Positions 1 to 7,490 of a stretch of 37,356 bases of DNA are shown piece by piece. The position numbers and the translations under genes are program-made. The number at the start of each line of letters is the position of its first letter. Position 1 is the first letter of the stretch. A model generated the notes under the pieces. The model ran no database searches, had not been told where the DNA came from, and was given only the letters and a program-made list of their open reading frames with translations. Origin of the DNA: Terriglobia bacterium (GTDB taxonomy: Bacteria > Acidobacteriota > Terriglobia > Terriglobales > Acidobacteriaceae); assembly GCA_020073105.1 (NCBI GenBank), contig JAIQFW010000010.1, positions 1-37,356 on the forward strand. Reading direction: 5' to 3'.

Positions 1-140
1 GGTCCAACAAAATCAAAGCCAGCAAGACGATACCGGCAAATTTTAATAATCCGCAGACCACGCGCACGCCGCCATTCGCCGTGCCGCGCGCATCCGCCCA
101 CACCACCGCCGCCGACAAAACGACAACGGCAGCGGCCGGC
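1..140 (-). other. Possible N-terminal fragment of a membrane protein (end chimera)
   Basis: Read on the minus strand, roughly positions 140 to 1 are open and give a hydrophobic stretch, a short polar loop (ADARGTANGG) and a second strongly hydrophobic helix (FAGIVLLALILLD) that runs off the window edge. This pattern resembles the N-terminal helices of large membrane proteins such as VWA-type proteins. The plus strand here has no resemblance to the N-terminus of HutI. I infer a foreign segment joined to hutI near the GGCGGCGG run at about 138-145. The identity is a guess from hydrophobicity alone. Confidence 0.3.
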
Positions 141-1064
141 GGCGGAATACGCTCCAGTCTCGCGGGCGTACGCCGGGCAGGGAAGAGCCTGTTGGCCGAG
201 AAAGTCCTCGACGCGCTGCACGAGATGGCCGAACTGGGCACCACCACGGTCGAAGCCAAGTCCGGTTACGGGTTATCGGTCGAGTCCGAGTTGAAGTCGC
301 TGGAGGCGATCCGCACGGCGGCGGCACGCTGGCCGGGCACGGTGGTTTCTACTCTTCTGGGTGCTCACGTGGTCCCCGCAGAATTTCGCGGACGCTCACA
401 AAAGTACGTCGAGCTCGTCTGTAATGAGATGGTCCCGCAGGCCGCAAAGCGCAAGCTGGCGCAGTTCGTGGACGTCTTCACTGAGCGTAGCGCATTCAGC
501 GCGCAGAGCACGGAGAGAATTTTTCAGACTGCCAACGAACGCGGGCTTGCTGTTCGCGCCCACGTCTGTCAGTTGAGCCAAACGCCTTTGGCTCCACTGC
601 TGCGTTTTGATCCGGCATCGTTCGATCACATGGACCATGTCAGCGACGCCGACATTCGAGAACTGGCCAATCGAAGCACCGTAGCCACGCTGGTACCCGG
701 CGCAAATTACTTCCTTGGCCTGGAGAAGTATCCGCCGGCGCGAAGGTTGATCGACGCCGGCGTGCCCGTTGCTCTCGCCACCGACTATAATCCCGGCTCT
801 TCGCCCACGCCCAGCATGCCGTTCGTGTTGTCTCTGGCGTGCACCCACATGAAGATGTCGCCCGCTGAAGCAATCTCGGCGGCCACCATCAACGGCGCAT
901 GGGCCTTGCGCCTGCAGGATCGCAAGGGCTCGATCGAGCCCGGCAAAGACGCGGATCTGGCGGTCTTCGAGGCGGAGGACTATCGCGAGATTGCTTATTG
1001 GTTCGCTTCCAATCGGTGCGCCTTCACGGTTCTGAACGGCACTCTTGTGGCTATTGACTCTTAA
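81..1064 (+). CDS. hutI: Imidazolonepropionase, 5'-incomplete
   Basis: HutI opens the ring of 4-imidazolone-5-propionate to N-formimino-L-glutamate in histidine degradation, in the cytoplasm. Family similarity begins at the AAAGGGIRSSL segment (about position 129) and runs to the TAA at 1062-1064. Visible family motifs are VEAKSGYGL, LGAHVVP, the metal-ligand histidine in VRAHVCQLS, the catalytic histidine region FDHMDHVSD and the metal-ligand aspartate in ALATDYNPGSSPT. The family is usually about 400 residues. Here the N-terminal beta-sandwich and the first HxH zinc motif (usually in FIDSHTH) are missing, and the residues encoded between 81 and about 128 do not resemble HutI. A GTG at 81 opens the frame, but the frame is open from base 3 and this is probably not a real start. 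The truncation more likely reflects a contig-end chimera than a natural short protein. Confidence 0.85.
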   Translation: MPRASAHTTAADKTTTAAAGGGIRSSLAGVRRAGKSLLAEKVLDALHEMAELGTTTVEAKSGYGLSVESELKSLEAIRTAAARWPGTVVSTLLGAHVVPAEFRGRSQKYVELVCNEMVPQAAKRKLAQFVDVFTERSAFSAQSTERIFQTANERGLAVRAHVCQLSQTPLAPLLRFDPASFDHMDHVSDADIRELANRSTVATLVPGANYFLGLEKYPPARRLIDAGVPVALATDYNPGSSPTPSMPFVLSLACTHMKMSPAEAISAATINGAWALRLQDRKGSIEPGKDADLAVFEAEDYREIAYWFASNRCAFTVLNGTLVAIDS

Positions 1065-1086
1065 CTGCTGACTCCTCCTCCTCGCG

Positions 1087-1115
1087 TTGAGCGAATCCGC
1101 TTGGGTTGTTATAAT
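1087..1115 (+). promoter_or_regulatory. Sigma-70-like promoter for tRNA-Phe
   Basis: TTGAGC at 1087-1092 and a perfect TATAAT at 1110-1115 are separated by 17 bases. They lie about 110 bases upstream of the tRNA gene and downstream of the hutI stop. The spacing and -10 match the housekeeping consensus. Assignment to the tRNA is by position. Confidence 0.6.
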
Positions 1116-1228
1116 CAGGCTGTTCCAAACGCCCCCAGCGTTTTGACTGTCCGGGATTCTGTCCAGTCTTGGCCAACCCACGACTCGCACGGATCAGAGC
1201 TTGGCGGGCAAGTTGTCGCCCAAAGCGT

Positions 1229-1304
1229 GGCCAGGTAGCTCAGGTGGTAGAGCGCAGCCCTGAAAAGGCTGGCGTCGGCGGTTCAACTCCGTCCCTGGCC
1301 ACCA
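1229..1304 (+). tRNA. tRNA-Phe (GAA)
   Basis: This is a complete 76-base cloverleaf. The 7-bp acceptor stem GGCCAGG/CCTGGCC is perfect. The D arm begins with AGCTCAGGTGGTAGAGC. The anticodon stem CAGCC/GGCTG closes the loop CTGAAAA, giving anticodon GAA. The T loop is GTTCAACTCC. Discriminator A is followed by an encoded CCA. It is the only full-length copy in the window. Its 3' part is duplicated at 10,963 and 14,556, so it served as the integration target for mobile elements. Confidence 0.97.
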
Positions 1305-1322
1305 TCATTCCAAAGAACTTAG
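1260..1322 (+). repeat. Attachment-site repeat, copy A (within intact tRNA-Phe)
   Basis: The last 45 bases of tRNA-Phe plus 18 bases downstream (ending TTCCAAAGAACTTAG) are repeated exactly at 14,556-14,618. The first 46 bases of the repeat also occur at 10,963-11,008. A duplicated tRNA 3' end is the classic trace of site-specific integration by a tyrosine recombinase. Recombinase remnants next to copies A and C support this. Confidence 0.85.
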
Positions 1323-1376
1323 CGGAAATCTGGCGACAGGAAACTGGCAAAATCACCCACGGTCGATCACCCACGC

Positions 1377-1509
1377 CTACATGAGGTGACGGACCGTTTG
1401 CTCGTTGAGGCCCATGGCTTCGATCATCTTCGCCTGAGCCTCCATCCGTTTGTCCATACGGCTGTGAGCATACGTCCGTAGCAGGATCGAGGGATCCGCC
1501 CACCGCAGG
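1377..1509 (-). pseudogene. Tyrosine recombinase (integrase) C-terminal remnant 1
   Basis: About 43 codons ending at a TAG (1377-1379) give the tail of a phage-type integrase. LRWADPSILLRTYAHS contains the nucleophile tyrosine context (TYAHS) and is followed by an amphipathic tail (RMDKRMEAQAKMIEAMGL). The upstream sequence in this frame is not integrase-like, so the catalytic core (box I and the RHK residues) is lost. It lies 70 bases from the intact tRNA, the expected place for an island integrase. Non-functional by truncation. Confidence 0.65.
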
Positions 1510-1583
1510 CATGTGCCGCCTGCACCGACCGGACTGCTTTCGTGAAACCTGCCTCGATCCCCACTTCTCGTGTCGATAAACCA

Positions 1584-1610
1584 TGTCACAAGACAATCCA
1601 CTGCCCGGTC
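1584..1610 (+). promoter_or_regulatory. ECF41-like promoter motif (orphan)
   Basis: TGTCACA at 1584-1590, sixteen bases, then GGTC at 1607-1610. Spacing and sequence match three other copies in this island. It points toward the MBL-fold remnant that starts about 30 bases downstream, so it may have served a gene now deleted. It could also be chance. Confidence 0.35.
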
Positions 1611-1639
1611 TTTGCCGGCAGACATTCGGATCGACCACG

Positions 1640-1893
1640 CAAAGGAGACCTGGCCAAGTTGACTGGCAAGACCGTCATCATTCCGGGTCACGGGCCCGTC
1701 AGCGGAAAACCTGAGCTTACAATATTCCGCGATGTGCTGGCCGAAATGAGCGATAAAATAGCGGCTCTCAAGAAACAGGGCAGATCTTTGCAGGATTGTC
1801 GCCGCTAAACTCGGCGCTCGCTACGACGCACAATGGGAGCAGGGTTTCGTCAGTCTCGACCCGTTTGTCGGATAGGTGTATCGGGGCGTTTGA
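1640..1893 (+). pseudogene. MBL-fold metallo-hydrolase C-terminal remnant
   Basis: The frame through about 1800 gives LAKLTGKTVIIPGHGPVSGK followed by a helical segment typical of the C-terminus of MBL-fold hydrolases (the PGHGPV motif carries a metal-ligand histidine). At about 1797 the frame breaks. The continuation IVAAKLGARYDAQWEQGFVS is read one frame over, meets an in-frame TAG, and ends at TGA 1891-1893. The N-terminal half, with the HxHxDH motif, is absent. This is clear decay: truncation, frameshift and nonsense codon. It lies directly beside the integrase remnant, consistent with island-edge erosion. Confidence 0.65.
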
Positions 1894-1914
1894 AACCAGA
1901 ATCGGAGCGACGGA

Positions 1915-2577
1915 CTAGGCGGCTGCCGGTCGAAGGAGACCTTCCAGAGCGGCCATGTCTCCCTTCTGCGCGGCCGCGACAAAGGCCTCTAGAAGGCGCC
2001 GCTGCTCGCCTGAGCGGACAGGTGTGCGCCGGTCATCGGCTATATGCTTACGGGCACGGGAGACGAGTTGGCGGGTGTTTGCTTCCTCCATCTGCAGGAT
2101 GTCCGCGATCTGGCGGTAGGCGTAATCGAACGCTTCGCGCAGAATATATGCGGCGCGCTCGGTGGGCGAGAGTTTTTCAAGCAGTACAAGCACCGCAAGC
2201 CTCAATGCTTCGCCGCGCTCTACACCTAATCCGGGATCTACGCTGGTGTCCACTGGTTCGGAAAGCCAAGTCCCGATATAGGTTTCGCGGCGCGAGTGGG
2301 CGCACTGGGCGAGATTGATACACAGCCGTGTGGTTATCGTCGCCAGGAACGCGGGCGGGTTCTCAACCACGCTCCGATTGGTAGACTGCCACAGCAACCA
2401 AACGTCTTGCACGATATCCTCGGCTTCCGCCGCACTTCCGAGCATGCGGTAGGCGATACCGAACAGACGCGGACTCACGATGGAAAAAGCCGCAAGGCCG
2501 TCGTTATGTTCACTGCTTTGCATGTCAAAGCAAAGGGACGAAGCGGCTTGCGGTAGAGGTTCTCCTGCACTTGCCAT
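1915..2577 (-). CDS. ECF41/SigJ-type RNA polymerase sigma factor, C-terminally truncated
   Basis: The 220-residue protein has sigma region 2 (PRLFGIAYRMLGSAAEAEDIV, then PPAFLATITTRLC) and region 4 (LSPTERAAYILREAFDYAY, NTRQLVSRARKH). These are hallmarks of ECF41/SigJ-type factors. Members normally continue into a SnoaL/NTF2-like domain to about 290 residues. That domain acts in place of an anti-sigma factor and modulates activity. Here the linker FVAAAQKGDMAALEGLL is present, but the protein stops after RPAAA, so essentially the whole SnoaL domain is missing. The start is well supported: AAGGAGGTG lies 5 bases upstream of the ATG. Four matching promoter motifs occur nearby. The truncation ends close to the MBL remnant, so it may come from the same rearrangement. 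ECF membership is secure; the exact group is likely. Confidence 0.88.
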   Translation of the reverse strand: MASAGEPLPQAASSLCFDMQSSEHNDGLAAFSIVSPRLFGIAYRMLGSAAEAEDIVQDVWLLWQSTNRSVVENPPAFLATITTRLCINLAQCAHSRRETYIGTWLSEPVDTSVDPGLGVERGEALRLAVLVLLEKLSPTERAAYILREAFDYAYRQIADILQMEEANTRQLVSRARKHIADDRRTPVRSGEQRRLLEAFVAAAQKGDMAALEGLLRPAAA

Positions 2578-2645
2578 GATACACCTCCTTTTCTGAATTC
2601 ATCCGTCTGTGTGTCCGGCGTTTCCCGGTTTGATCCGTTAGATGT

Positions 2646-3131
2646 TCAAAGACCGTTCACGATTTCGTATAAAAACCAGGTTCTACGTTCCGTCTGGTCA
2701 ATCCAGCCCTCAATCAGGCCCGCAGTAGCGACATCATCGTGGCGATCGCAAACTTCATGCGTGGCCCGGAGGAATCGCATGAGTTGCAGGTTGTCCGCGC
2801 GTAATTCCTGCAGCATCTCCTTGGGCGCGATACCTTCATCGTTGTTGTCTTCAAGGCGTTGGTGCCGCGCGATATCGCTGATGGACCGGAGGCTTGAGCC
2901 TCCGGTTTTGCGCGCGCGTTCCGCAATAGCGTCCGTCATCGCAAAAATCTGCTCGGCATGCTCATCCAGCAGAAGGTGGTAGTCACGGAAATGGTTGCCT
3001 GTCACATGCCAATGGAAGCTTTTGGTCTTCACGTAGAGGACGAAAACATCGGCAAGTAACAGCCGTAAGGTGCCGCAAATCTCGACCGCGCCGCTGCGGG
3101 ATAGATCGGTTTGGGAATCAGTGGAATTCAT
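2646..3131 (-). CDS. dps: Dps family DNA-protection/ferritin-like protein
   Basis: The product is 161 residues from the chosen ATG, which has GAGGTAG upstream. An in-frame extension to 3233 would add 34 residues not typical of the family. Dps proteins form dodecamers that bind DNA, oxidise Fe(II) with peroxide and store iron. The intersubunit ferroxidase pattern is visible: KTKSFHWHVTG with the two histidines, then the LLLDEHAEQIFAMTDAIAER segment with the conserved Asp and Glu and the following RARKTGG. The length matches the 150-180 residue family norm. It is upstream of the sigma gene on the same strand, with about 70 bases between them. It fits the iron/redox theme of this island. Confidence 0.9.
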   Translation of the reverse strand: MNSTDSQTDLSRSGAVEICGTLRLLLADVFVLYVKTKSFHWHVTGNHFRDYHLLLDEHAEQIFAMTDAIAERARKTGGSSLRSISDIARHQRLEDNNDEGIAPKEMLQELRADNLQLMRFLRATHEVCDRHDDVATAGLIEGWIDQTERRTWFLYEIVNGL

Positions 3132-3315
3132 GTTCACTACCTCTGCGGTTTCTGCTGATCTTTTTCTCATGAACGTCCAACGAGCAATTCGCATACCGAT
3201 CTCACCCGGCTTCAAGCCGTTGAACTTAGGCACGTAACGATCCGTAACACCACGAGTTCAGTGCCGCGCAACGACGAACCGTTGTTGGGGACCGTAAACG
3301 GGTATAGCCTAGGGC

Positions 3316-4884
3316 ATGGACTTGGAGCTCCTGCAGACGATCTCCCTGGCCGTGAGCCAGGCGCGGACTGTTGATTCTGTTTTGAAGATGATTGTCGACG
3401 GGCTTGTCGAGAAGGCTGGCATTGCTCTGGCTCGTATCTGGCTGATGGGGCCCGGCGACATTTGCGCGACCTGCCCGATGGGTGGGGAATGCCCCTCGCG
3501 GGTTGGCTGTTTACACCTCGCCGCCAGTGCTGGCCGCTCGCGCGTGGATGGGACGGAATGGACCGGGACCGAGGGCGCGTTCCGTCGGATCCCACTGGGT
3601 GTGCGAAAGATAGGCCAAGTCGGTTCCACCGGAAAGTCATTTCTGATCGAAGACGCTGTTCTGCGTCCGGAATTAACCGCGCATCCGAAATGGATACGTG
3701 ACGAGGGGATCCACGGCTTTGCCGGCCATCCCTTGACGTTTCGGGAAGAAATCCTCGGCGTTCTCGGGGCATTCGGGCGCGAGCCATTTCTTGAGGAACA
3801 CTTCCGATGGCTTCGGTTATTCGCCGATCAGGCCGCTGTATCCATCGCCAATGCCCGGGCCTTCGAGAAGATCCATGCGCTGCACCGACAGCTGAAACAG
3901 GAAAATGACTACCTTAGGGCTGAGGTAAATGAAAATGTCGGGGGCTTGCTAGGCCACAGTCCTGCTTTGAAGACGATTCTGTCGCAGATCGAGCTCGTCG
4001 CTTCGACTGAGGCCAGCGTGCTTATCCTCGGCGAATCAGGCACCGGAAAGGAGTTGATCGCAAGGGCTCTCCACGATCGCAGCGGCCGTGCCCGCCGAGC
4101 CCTGGTCAAGGTCAACTGCGCATCCATCCCACGCGACCTGTTCGAAAGTGAATTCTTCGGACATGCGAAAGGTTCCTTCACAGGCGCGGTCCGGGACCGC
4201 GTTGGCCGGTTTCAGCTAGCAGACGGAGGCACGCTATTTCTGGATGAGGTCGCCGAAATTCCCCTCGAATTACAGTCCAAACTGCTCCGCGTGTTGCAGG
4301 AAGGGGAATTTGAACGGGTCGGAGAAGACCATACGCGCCAGGTTAGCGTCAGGGTGATTGCCGCAACCAACCGCAACCTGGAGCAAGAAGTGGACGCGGG
4401 CCGGTTTCGGCGTGACCTCTATTTTCGTCTGGGCGTCTTCCCGCTTAAGGTTCCGCCGCTTCGGGATCGCCTAGAAGACATTCCAATTCTCGCTGCCAGT
4501 TTCCTCGCGCAAGCTGCAAAACGGATCCACTGTCCCGTCCCTCTGCTGACGCCGAACAACGTGGAGGATCTCAAGCGCTACGACTGGCCGGGCAATATCC
4601 GTGAGCTGCAAAATGTCATCGAGAGGGCTGTGATCCTGGCACGAAGCGGCCCCCTTCACTTCACTCTCCAAGAATCAACCGATACAGTAGCTGCCGGGCC
4701 TAAGCCGACGACCCCCGTTTCAACGCGTGCGCAACTCCTTGAACTCGAACGCACGAGCATCGTGAAAGCGCTCGAAAGGAGCGGCGGCAAGATTTACGGT
4801 CCCGGCGGCGCCGCCGAGATCCTGGACATGCGTCCGACAACTCTAACCTCAAAAATCGCCGCGCTGCGGATCAAGCGTCGCTAG
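3316..4884 (+). CDS. Sigma-54-dependent activator with cysteine-rich GAF domain
   Basis: The 522-residue protein has three parts. Residues about 1-185 form a GAF sensor with an unusual cysteine cluster, C50-x2-C53-x5-C59-x5-C65 ([10 protein letters not shown]...CLHLAASAG). Residues about 210-450 form the AAA+ domain: Walker A GESGTGKE near 240, the sigma-54 contact loop as GSFTGA near 285 instead of GAFTGA, Walker B LFLDEV, and the R-finger region. The last 60 residues are a Fis-type HTH ([18 protein letters not shown]). It should drive open-complex formation at -24/-12 promoters. The four cysteines suggest a metal or Fe-S site, hence redox or NO sensing, but this is inference. It has only a weak ribosome-binding site. 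It overlaps the 3' end of the convergent small gene by 14 bases. Confidence 0.92.
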   Translation: MDLELLQTISLAVSQARTVDSVLKMIVDGLVEKAGIALARIWLMGPGDICATCPMGGECPSRVGCLHLAASAGRSRVDGTEWTGTEGAFRRIPLGVRKIGQVGSTGKSFLIEDAVLRPELTAHPKWIRDEGIHGFAGHPLTFREEILGVLGAFGREPFLEEHFRWLRLFADQAAVSIANARAFEKIHALHRQLKQENDYLRAEVNENVGGLLGHSPALKTILSQIELVASTEASVLILGESGTGKELIARALHDRSGRARRALVKVNCASIPRDLFESEFFGHAKGSFTGAVRDRVGRFQLADGGTLFLDEVAEIPLELQSKLLRVLQEGEFERVGEDHTRQVSVRVIAATNRNLEQEVDAGRFRRDLYFRLGVFPLKVPPLRDRLEDIPILAASFLAQAAKRIHCPVPLLTPNNVEDLKRYDWPGNIRELQNVIERAVILARSGPLHFTLQESTDTVAAGPKPTTPVSTRAQLLELERTSIVKALERSGGKIYGPGGAAEILDMRPTTLTSKIAALRIKRR

Positions 4885-5218
4885 AATGACCGAGGCCCCG
4901 AGCATTCAAAGCCATTCTCAGCATCTCTACGACCGCATCTTCGCTCAGGGGAGGGTCATCCGAATCGCCGGTGATCAGTTCTTCGGCGGCGTGGTTTAGT
5001 TGTTCATCGAGACCCGCAGCTATGCGAGGATCGTTGTTTGCGTCGCACATCGCTTTCTCTACCTCTCTTGGTGATGGAGATGGGTCGTCGAAGATTAATA
5101 TCGCGCGTAGTTCTTCTTCTGTCTCCTCTAGATATATCTCCTCCTGACTAGCAACTGTCTCGTAACAAGCCTCTGCATCAGTCGGAATGTTCTTGTCGTT
5201 ACTTATGTTGATCGACAT
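4871..5218 (-). CDS. Small acidic hypothetical protein
   Basis: I do not recognise this 115-residue protein. It is strongly acidic, with Glu/Asp-rich stretches (EEIYLEETEEEL; GDSDDPPLSEDAVVEMLRMAL), no obvious signal peptide, no membrane segment and three cysteines or fewer. A GAGGGG sequence lies about 8 bases upstream of the ATG, supporting translation. It runs convergent to the sigma-54 activator and overlaps its end. It lies 50 bases downstream of the ferritin-like gene on the same strand, so the two may be cotranscribed. Its function is unknown. Confidence 0.6.
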   Translation of the reverse strand: MSINISNDKNIPTDAEACYETVASQEEIYLEETEEELRAILIFDDPSPSPREVEKAMCDANNDPRIAAGLDEQLNHAAEELITGDSDDPPLSEDAVVEMLRMALNARGLGHSSDA

Positions 5219-5269
5219 TGTTATTTCCCCTCTCGATAGTTCGTTTACCCGGCGCGCCTCCCCAGTGGA

Positions 5270-6397
5270 TTACGGCCTGCTCACGCGACACTCGGGGGCA
5301 ACATATTCGAAAGTCGGGCCCGCAGTCGCGAGTCCGTCTTCGGTTGGCATTTGCATTAGTGCTTGAGCCTGAGCCTTCAAGGAGTACATTGCTCCGATCG
5401 CGGCTCCGAGCATCTGTGGGGCGCCGTTAAACGCCTCCTCGAGACGTTGCAAAAGCGCGCAATAAGAATGGTTGAACTCTTCTTGGGCAAGGCGAATCGG
5501 GCTGCCCACAACATGGTCAGCGGTTCGCGGGTTGGTACGCATGGGCCGGACAGCATCCCAGTCACTCGAGATCGGATCACCGGTGGGCCCGGTTCGTGGC
5601 GTATCTCCGCGGCGATAACGTCGCCCAAGCTTGAGTTCCTGGAAGCGATAATAGTGGGCGACCTGGTCACGCTCGGGATGAAACACGTCGCTGTCTCCAT
5701 CCCAAACCTGGGCGTGGCCCGCACCCTCCCCTTGTTCCACGATTTCCTCCAGCGCATGGAGTGCAGTGGCAAGGTTGCCGACCGCGATGATGCGCCCGCC
5801 GCCGCTGTAGAAGTGCTGGTCGGTGACCTGTCGGGTCGGGTTGCCGCAGAAGACATTCGGTTCGCCGAGGGTCGCGGAAAGCTCGCGAAATCCTTGCTCG
5901 ATCGCCTGATAAAACTGGCCAATTGTCTCGTAGTTGTTGTCCTCCGGTGGACCGCTCGTTCGCGATGGCTGCTCGATCTTTAGGAAGGCCTCGATCGCCT
6001 CAGGGCTGAAACGGAACAAGGAGATCTCGAAGGAGCGGTCGCTATGGGGGAGCGGGCGGGGATAACCTGGCAGCATTTGTGGGATGTCTAGTCTTGGCCG
6101 TCCACCCACAGCATTCAGGAGATTAGCCGCAAGCGTTAGATGCAGCATCTCCTCAACAAGAACGCTGCTTATCACTTCGACGGCTTCCAAATTGCGGCCT
6201 GGATCAATCGAGTACAGTGCACAGAGATACGGAGGGATGGTCGAGTGCTCCAACTCAATCGCCCATTGCAGATGCTGCCGCAGGCTCTCCAGGGAAGTGA
6301 TAATTCCAGCCGGCGAAGCACCCGTTTGCACGCCGGCCTGAGAAGTCTTGGATTCGGTCTCCATGGCGATGAGCGATGTCGCATCGAAGTTATTCAT
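5270..6397 (-). CDS. VioB-type ferritin-like protein
   Basis: The 375-residue protein contains the ferritin-like domain found in VioB/RebD-type iminophenyl-pyruvate dimer synthases and in many uncharacterised proteins. LQWAIELEHSTIPPYLCALYSI and VLVEEMLHLTLAANLLNAVGG carry the Glu and Glu-x2-His iron ligands. A second helix pair with EEFNHSYCALLQRLEEAF closes the bundle. The frame extends upstream to a GTG at 6496. I choose the ATG at 6397 because the longer version would run through a promoter-like motif (6429-6455) and adds residues unlike the family. The neighbouring divergent Rieske and CDGSH genes suggest a redox or iron role. Pigment biosynthesis is unlikely because no VioA/RebO partner is present. 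Confidence 0.8.
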   Translation of the reverse strand: MNNFDATSLIAMETESKTSQAGVQTGASPAGIITSLESLRQHLQWAIELEHSTIPPYLCALYSIDPGRNLEAVEVISSVLVEEMLHLTLAANLLNAVGGRPRLDIPQMLPGYPRPLPHSDRSFEISLFRFSPEAIEAFLKIEQPSRTSGPPEDNNYETIGQFYQAIEQGFRELSATLGEPNVFCGNPTRQVTDQHFYSGGGRIIAVGNLATALHALEEIVEQGEGAGHAQVWDGDSDVFHPERDQVAHYYRFQELKLGRRYRRGDTPRTGPTGDPISSDWDAVRPMRTNPRTADHVVGSPIRLAQEEFNHSYCALLQRLEEAFNGAPQMLGAAIGAMYSLKAQAQALMQMPTEDGLATAGPTFEYVAPECRVSRP

Positions 6398-6428
6398 AGC
6401 AATGATCCATCGCAGCTGATGTATTAGA

Positions 6429-6455
6429 GACCAAGCACGGCCCCGATTTGTGACA
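6429..6455 (-). promoter_or_regulatory. ECF41-like promoter for the ferritin-like gene
   Basis: On the minus strand TGTCACA (6455-6449) is followed after 16 bases by GGTC (6432-6429). This resembles the ECF41 promoter (-35 TGTCACA, -10 CGTC). It sits about 30 bases upstream of the ATG at 6397, ideal for a short leader, and supports that start over the upstream GTG. Confidence 0.55.
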
Positions 6456-6490
6456 GTTGGCTGGTCGAATCTTTGTCGCATACCTCTCTT

Positions 6491-6517
6491 TGTCACATTT
6501 GGTGAGGTTGCCCTGTC
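6491..6517 (+). promoter_or_regulatory. ECF41-like promoter toward the Rieske/CDGSH operon
   Basis: TGTCACA (6491-6497), 16 bases, TGTC (6514-6517). It lies back-to-back with the minus-strand copy 36 bases away, pointing toward the Rieske gene. The leader would be about 145 bases. The TGTC overlaps an inverted repeat, TGTCAT-N5-ATGACA at 6514-6530, that could be a repressor site. Confidence 0.5.
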
Positions 6518-6625
6518 ATAAGCAATGACAAGTTGTGAGTCCGCTTTGTGTCATCGCCCGTTAACACGTGCCGCTAAGTCACATTACAAGATGGGATGAG
6601 TTGTCACCACCCTTTACAATACAAA

Positions 6626-6646
6626 TTGAGGTGTCGAACACCTCAA
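6626..6646 (+). promoter_or_regulatory. Perfect 9-bp hairpin in the leader of the Rieske gene
   Basis: TTGAGGTGT (6626-6634), loop CGA, ACACCTCAA (6638-6646). It lies 21 bases before the GTG start and just upstream of the GAAAGGA ribosome-binding site. It could act as an RNA stem affecting translation or as a DNA operator. No terminator U-tract follows. Confidence 0.4.
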
Positions 6647-6667
6647 CCAGGAACTGAAAGGACAATT

Positions 6668-7015
6668 GTGCAGACCAATACACAGGCAAACGTTGCAGAT
6701 TCTTCTACGAAATCCGGGGTCCTCCAAGACAACCAATTTCGTATCGACGCGGTGCCGCCAGGTTCGGCTCTATTAGTCGGCGACGCAGCCGTGTTTAATG
6801 TCGCGGGCAGTTTCTGTGCAACGCAGGCTAAATGCACTCATCGGGGAGGTCCATTGAGCGAAGGCAGACTCGACGGATCAACGCTGACGTGCCCATGGCA
6901 CGGTGCTCAATTCAACGTGTGCACAGGTGCGGTGCTGCGAGGCCCGGCGACAGAGCCGATCAAAACCTACCGCGTAATCGTGGAAGGCGAAATCGGACGG
7001 CTGGAGGGCCAATAG
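6668..7015 (+). CDS. Rieske [2Fe-2S] protein
   Basis: This 115-residue soluble ferredoxin-type Rieske protein has the cluster motifs CTHRGGPL (C-x-H) and CPWHGAQF (C-x2-H) about 17 residues apart, as in bacterial Rieske ferredoxins that pass electrons to oxygenases or reductases. The start is taken as GTG at 6668, which has GAAAGGA 7 bases upstream. An upstream in-frame ATG at 6596 would read through the leader hairpin. The next gene begins 4 bases after the stop, so these are likely one operon. No partner oxygenase is visible. The ferritin-like protein across the divergent promoter is a possible electron acceptor (inference). Confidence 0.88.
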   Translation: MQTNTQANVADSSTKSGVLQDNQFRIDAVPPGSALLVGDAAVFNVAGSFCATQAKCTHRGGPLSEGRLDGSTLTCPWHGAQFNVCTGAVLRGPATEPIKTYRVIVEGEIGRLEGQ

Positions 7016-7019
7016 CGCA

Positions 7020-7490
7020 ATGGAGACGAGCGACAAGATACGTCACTATGCCGATGATGACATCGACATTAGTTACGATGTGCGCCGCTGTATCCACGCG
7101 GCCGAGTGCATACGCGGGCTGCCGGCTGTGTTCGATAGCGGACGCCGCCCGTGGATCATGCCCTCCGCAGCCAGCGTTGCCGAAATCGCCAATGTGATCG
7201 CGAAGTGCCCGAGCGGGGCACTGCACTTTAAGCGGCGCGATGGTGGCCCATCTGAGGCTCCGGAGCTGCCCACCACCATCGTGCCGACTCCCGGAGGACC
7301 CTTGTATGTGCGCGGGCTCGTCCACCTGCGGTCGGCGGATGGCAGTTCGGCGTTTGAGGACGTGAGGATGGCGCTGTGCCGCTGCGGCCAATCGCGCAAT
7401 AAGCCGTTCTGCGATAACAGCCATTTCGCTGCCGGCTTTGACGATCCTGGCGCCGTTCCGGAATCTGGCGGGCCGGCTGAAAACAAATGA
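7020..7490 (+). CDS. Divergent 4Fe-4S (Fer4_19) plus CDGSH iron-sulfur protein
   Basis: The 156-residue protein joins two cluster domains. The N-terminal half has the Fer4_19 pattern: RCIHAAEC, then LPAVF, RPWI and CPSGAL, so cysteines and one histidine ligate one cluster. The C-terminal half has the CDGSH-type motif CRCGQSRNKPFCDNSH (three Cys, one His), which binds a labile [2Fe-2S]. Such fusions are known in bacteria but their physiology is poorly defined; redox or iron-sulfur transfer is the usual guess. The gene starts 4 bases after the Rieske stop and its TGA overlaps the next ATG (ATGA). Confidence 0.88.
   Translation: METSDKIRHYADDDIDISYDVRRCIHAAECIRGLPAVFDSGRRPWIMPSAASVAEIANVIAKCPSGALHFKRRDGGPSEAPELPTTIVPTPGGPLYVRGLVHLRSADGSSAFEDVRMALCRCGQSRNKPFCDNSHFAAGFDDPGAVPESGGPAENK

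Noticed and set aside
396-1190. Long minus-strand frame opposite hutI
   Set aside because: Shadow of hutI; no family motifs, and hutI motifs are clear on the plus strand.
1240-1311. Minus-strand peptide MVARDGVEPPTPAFSGLRSTT over the tRNA
   Set aside because: A well-known spurious translation of tRNA antisense sequence; it recurs at copy B for the same reason.
5363-5983. 206-codon plus-strand frame opposite the ferritin-like gene
   Set aside because: Shadow; the minus-strand frame has the iron-ligand motifs and a promoter.
6398-6496. Upstream GTG start for the ferritin-like protein
   Set aside because: The extension would cover the promoter motif at 6429-6455 and encodes residues not typical of the family.
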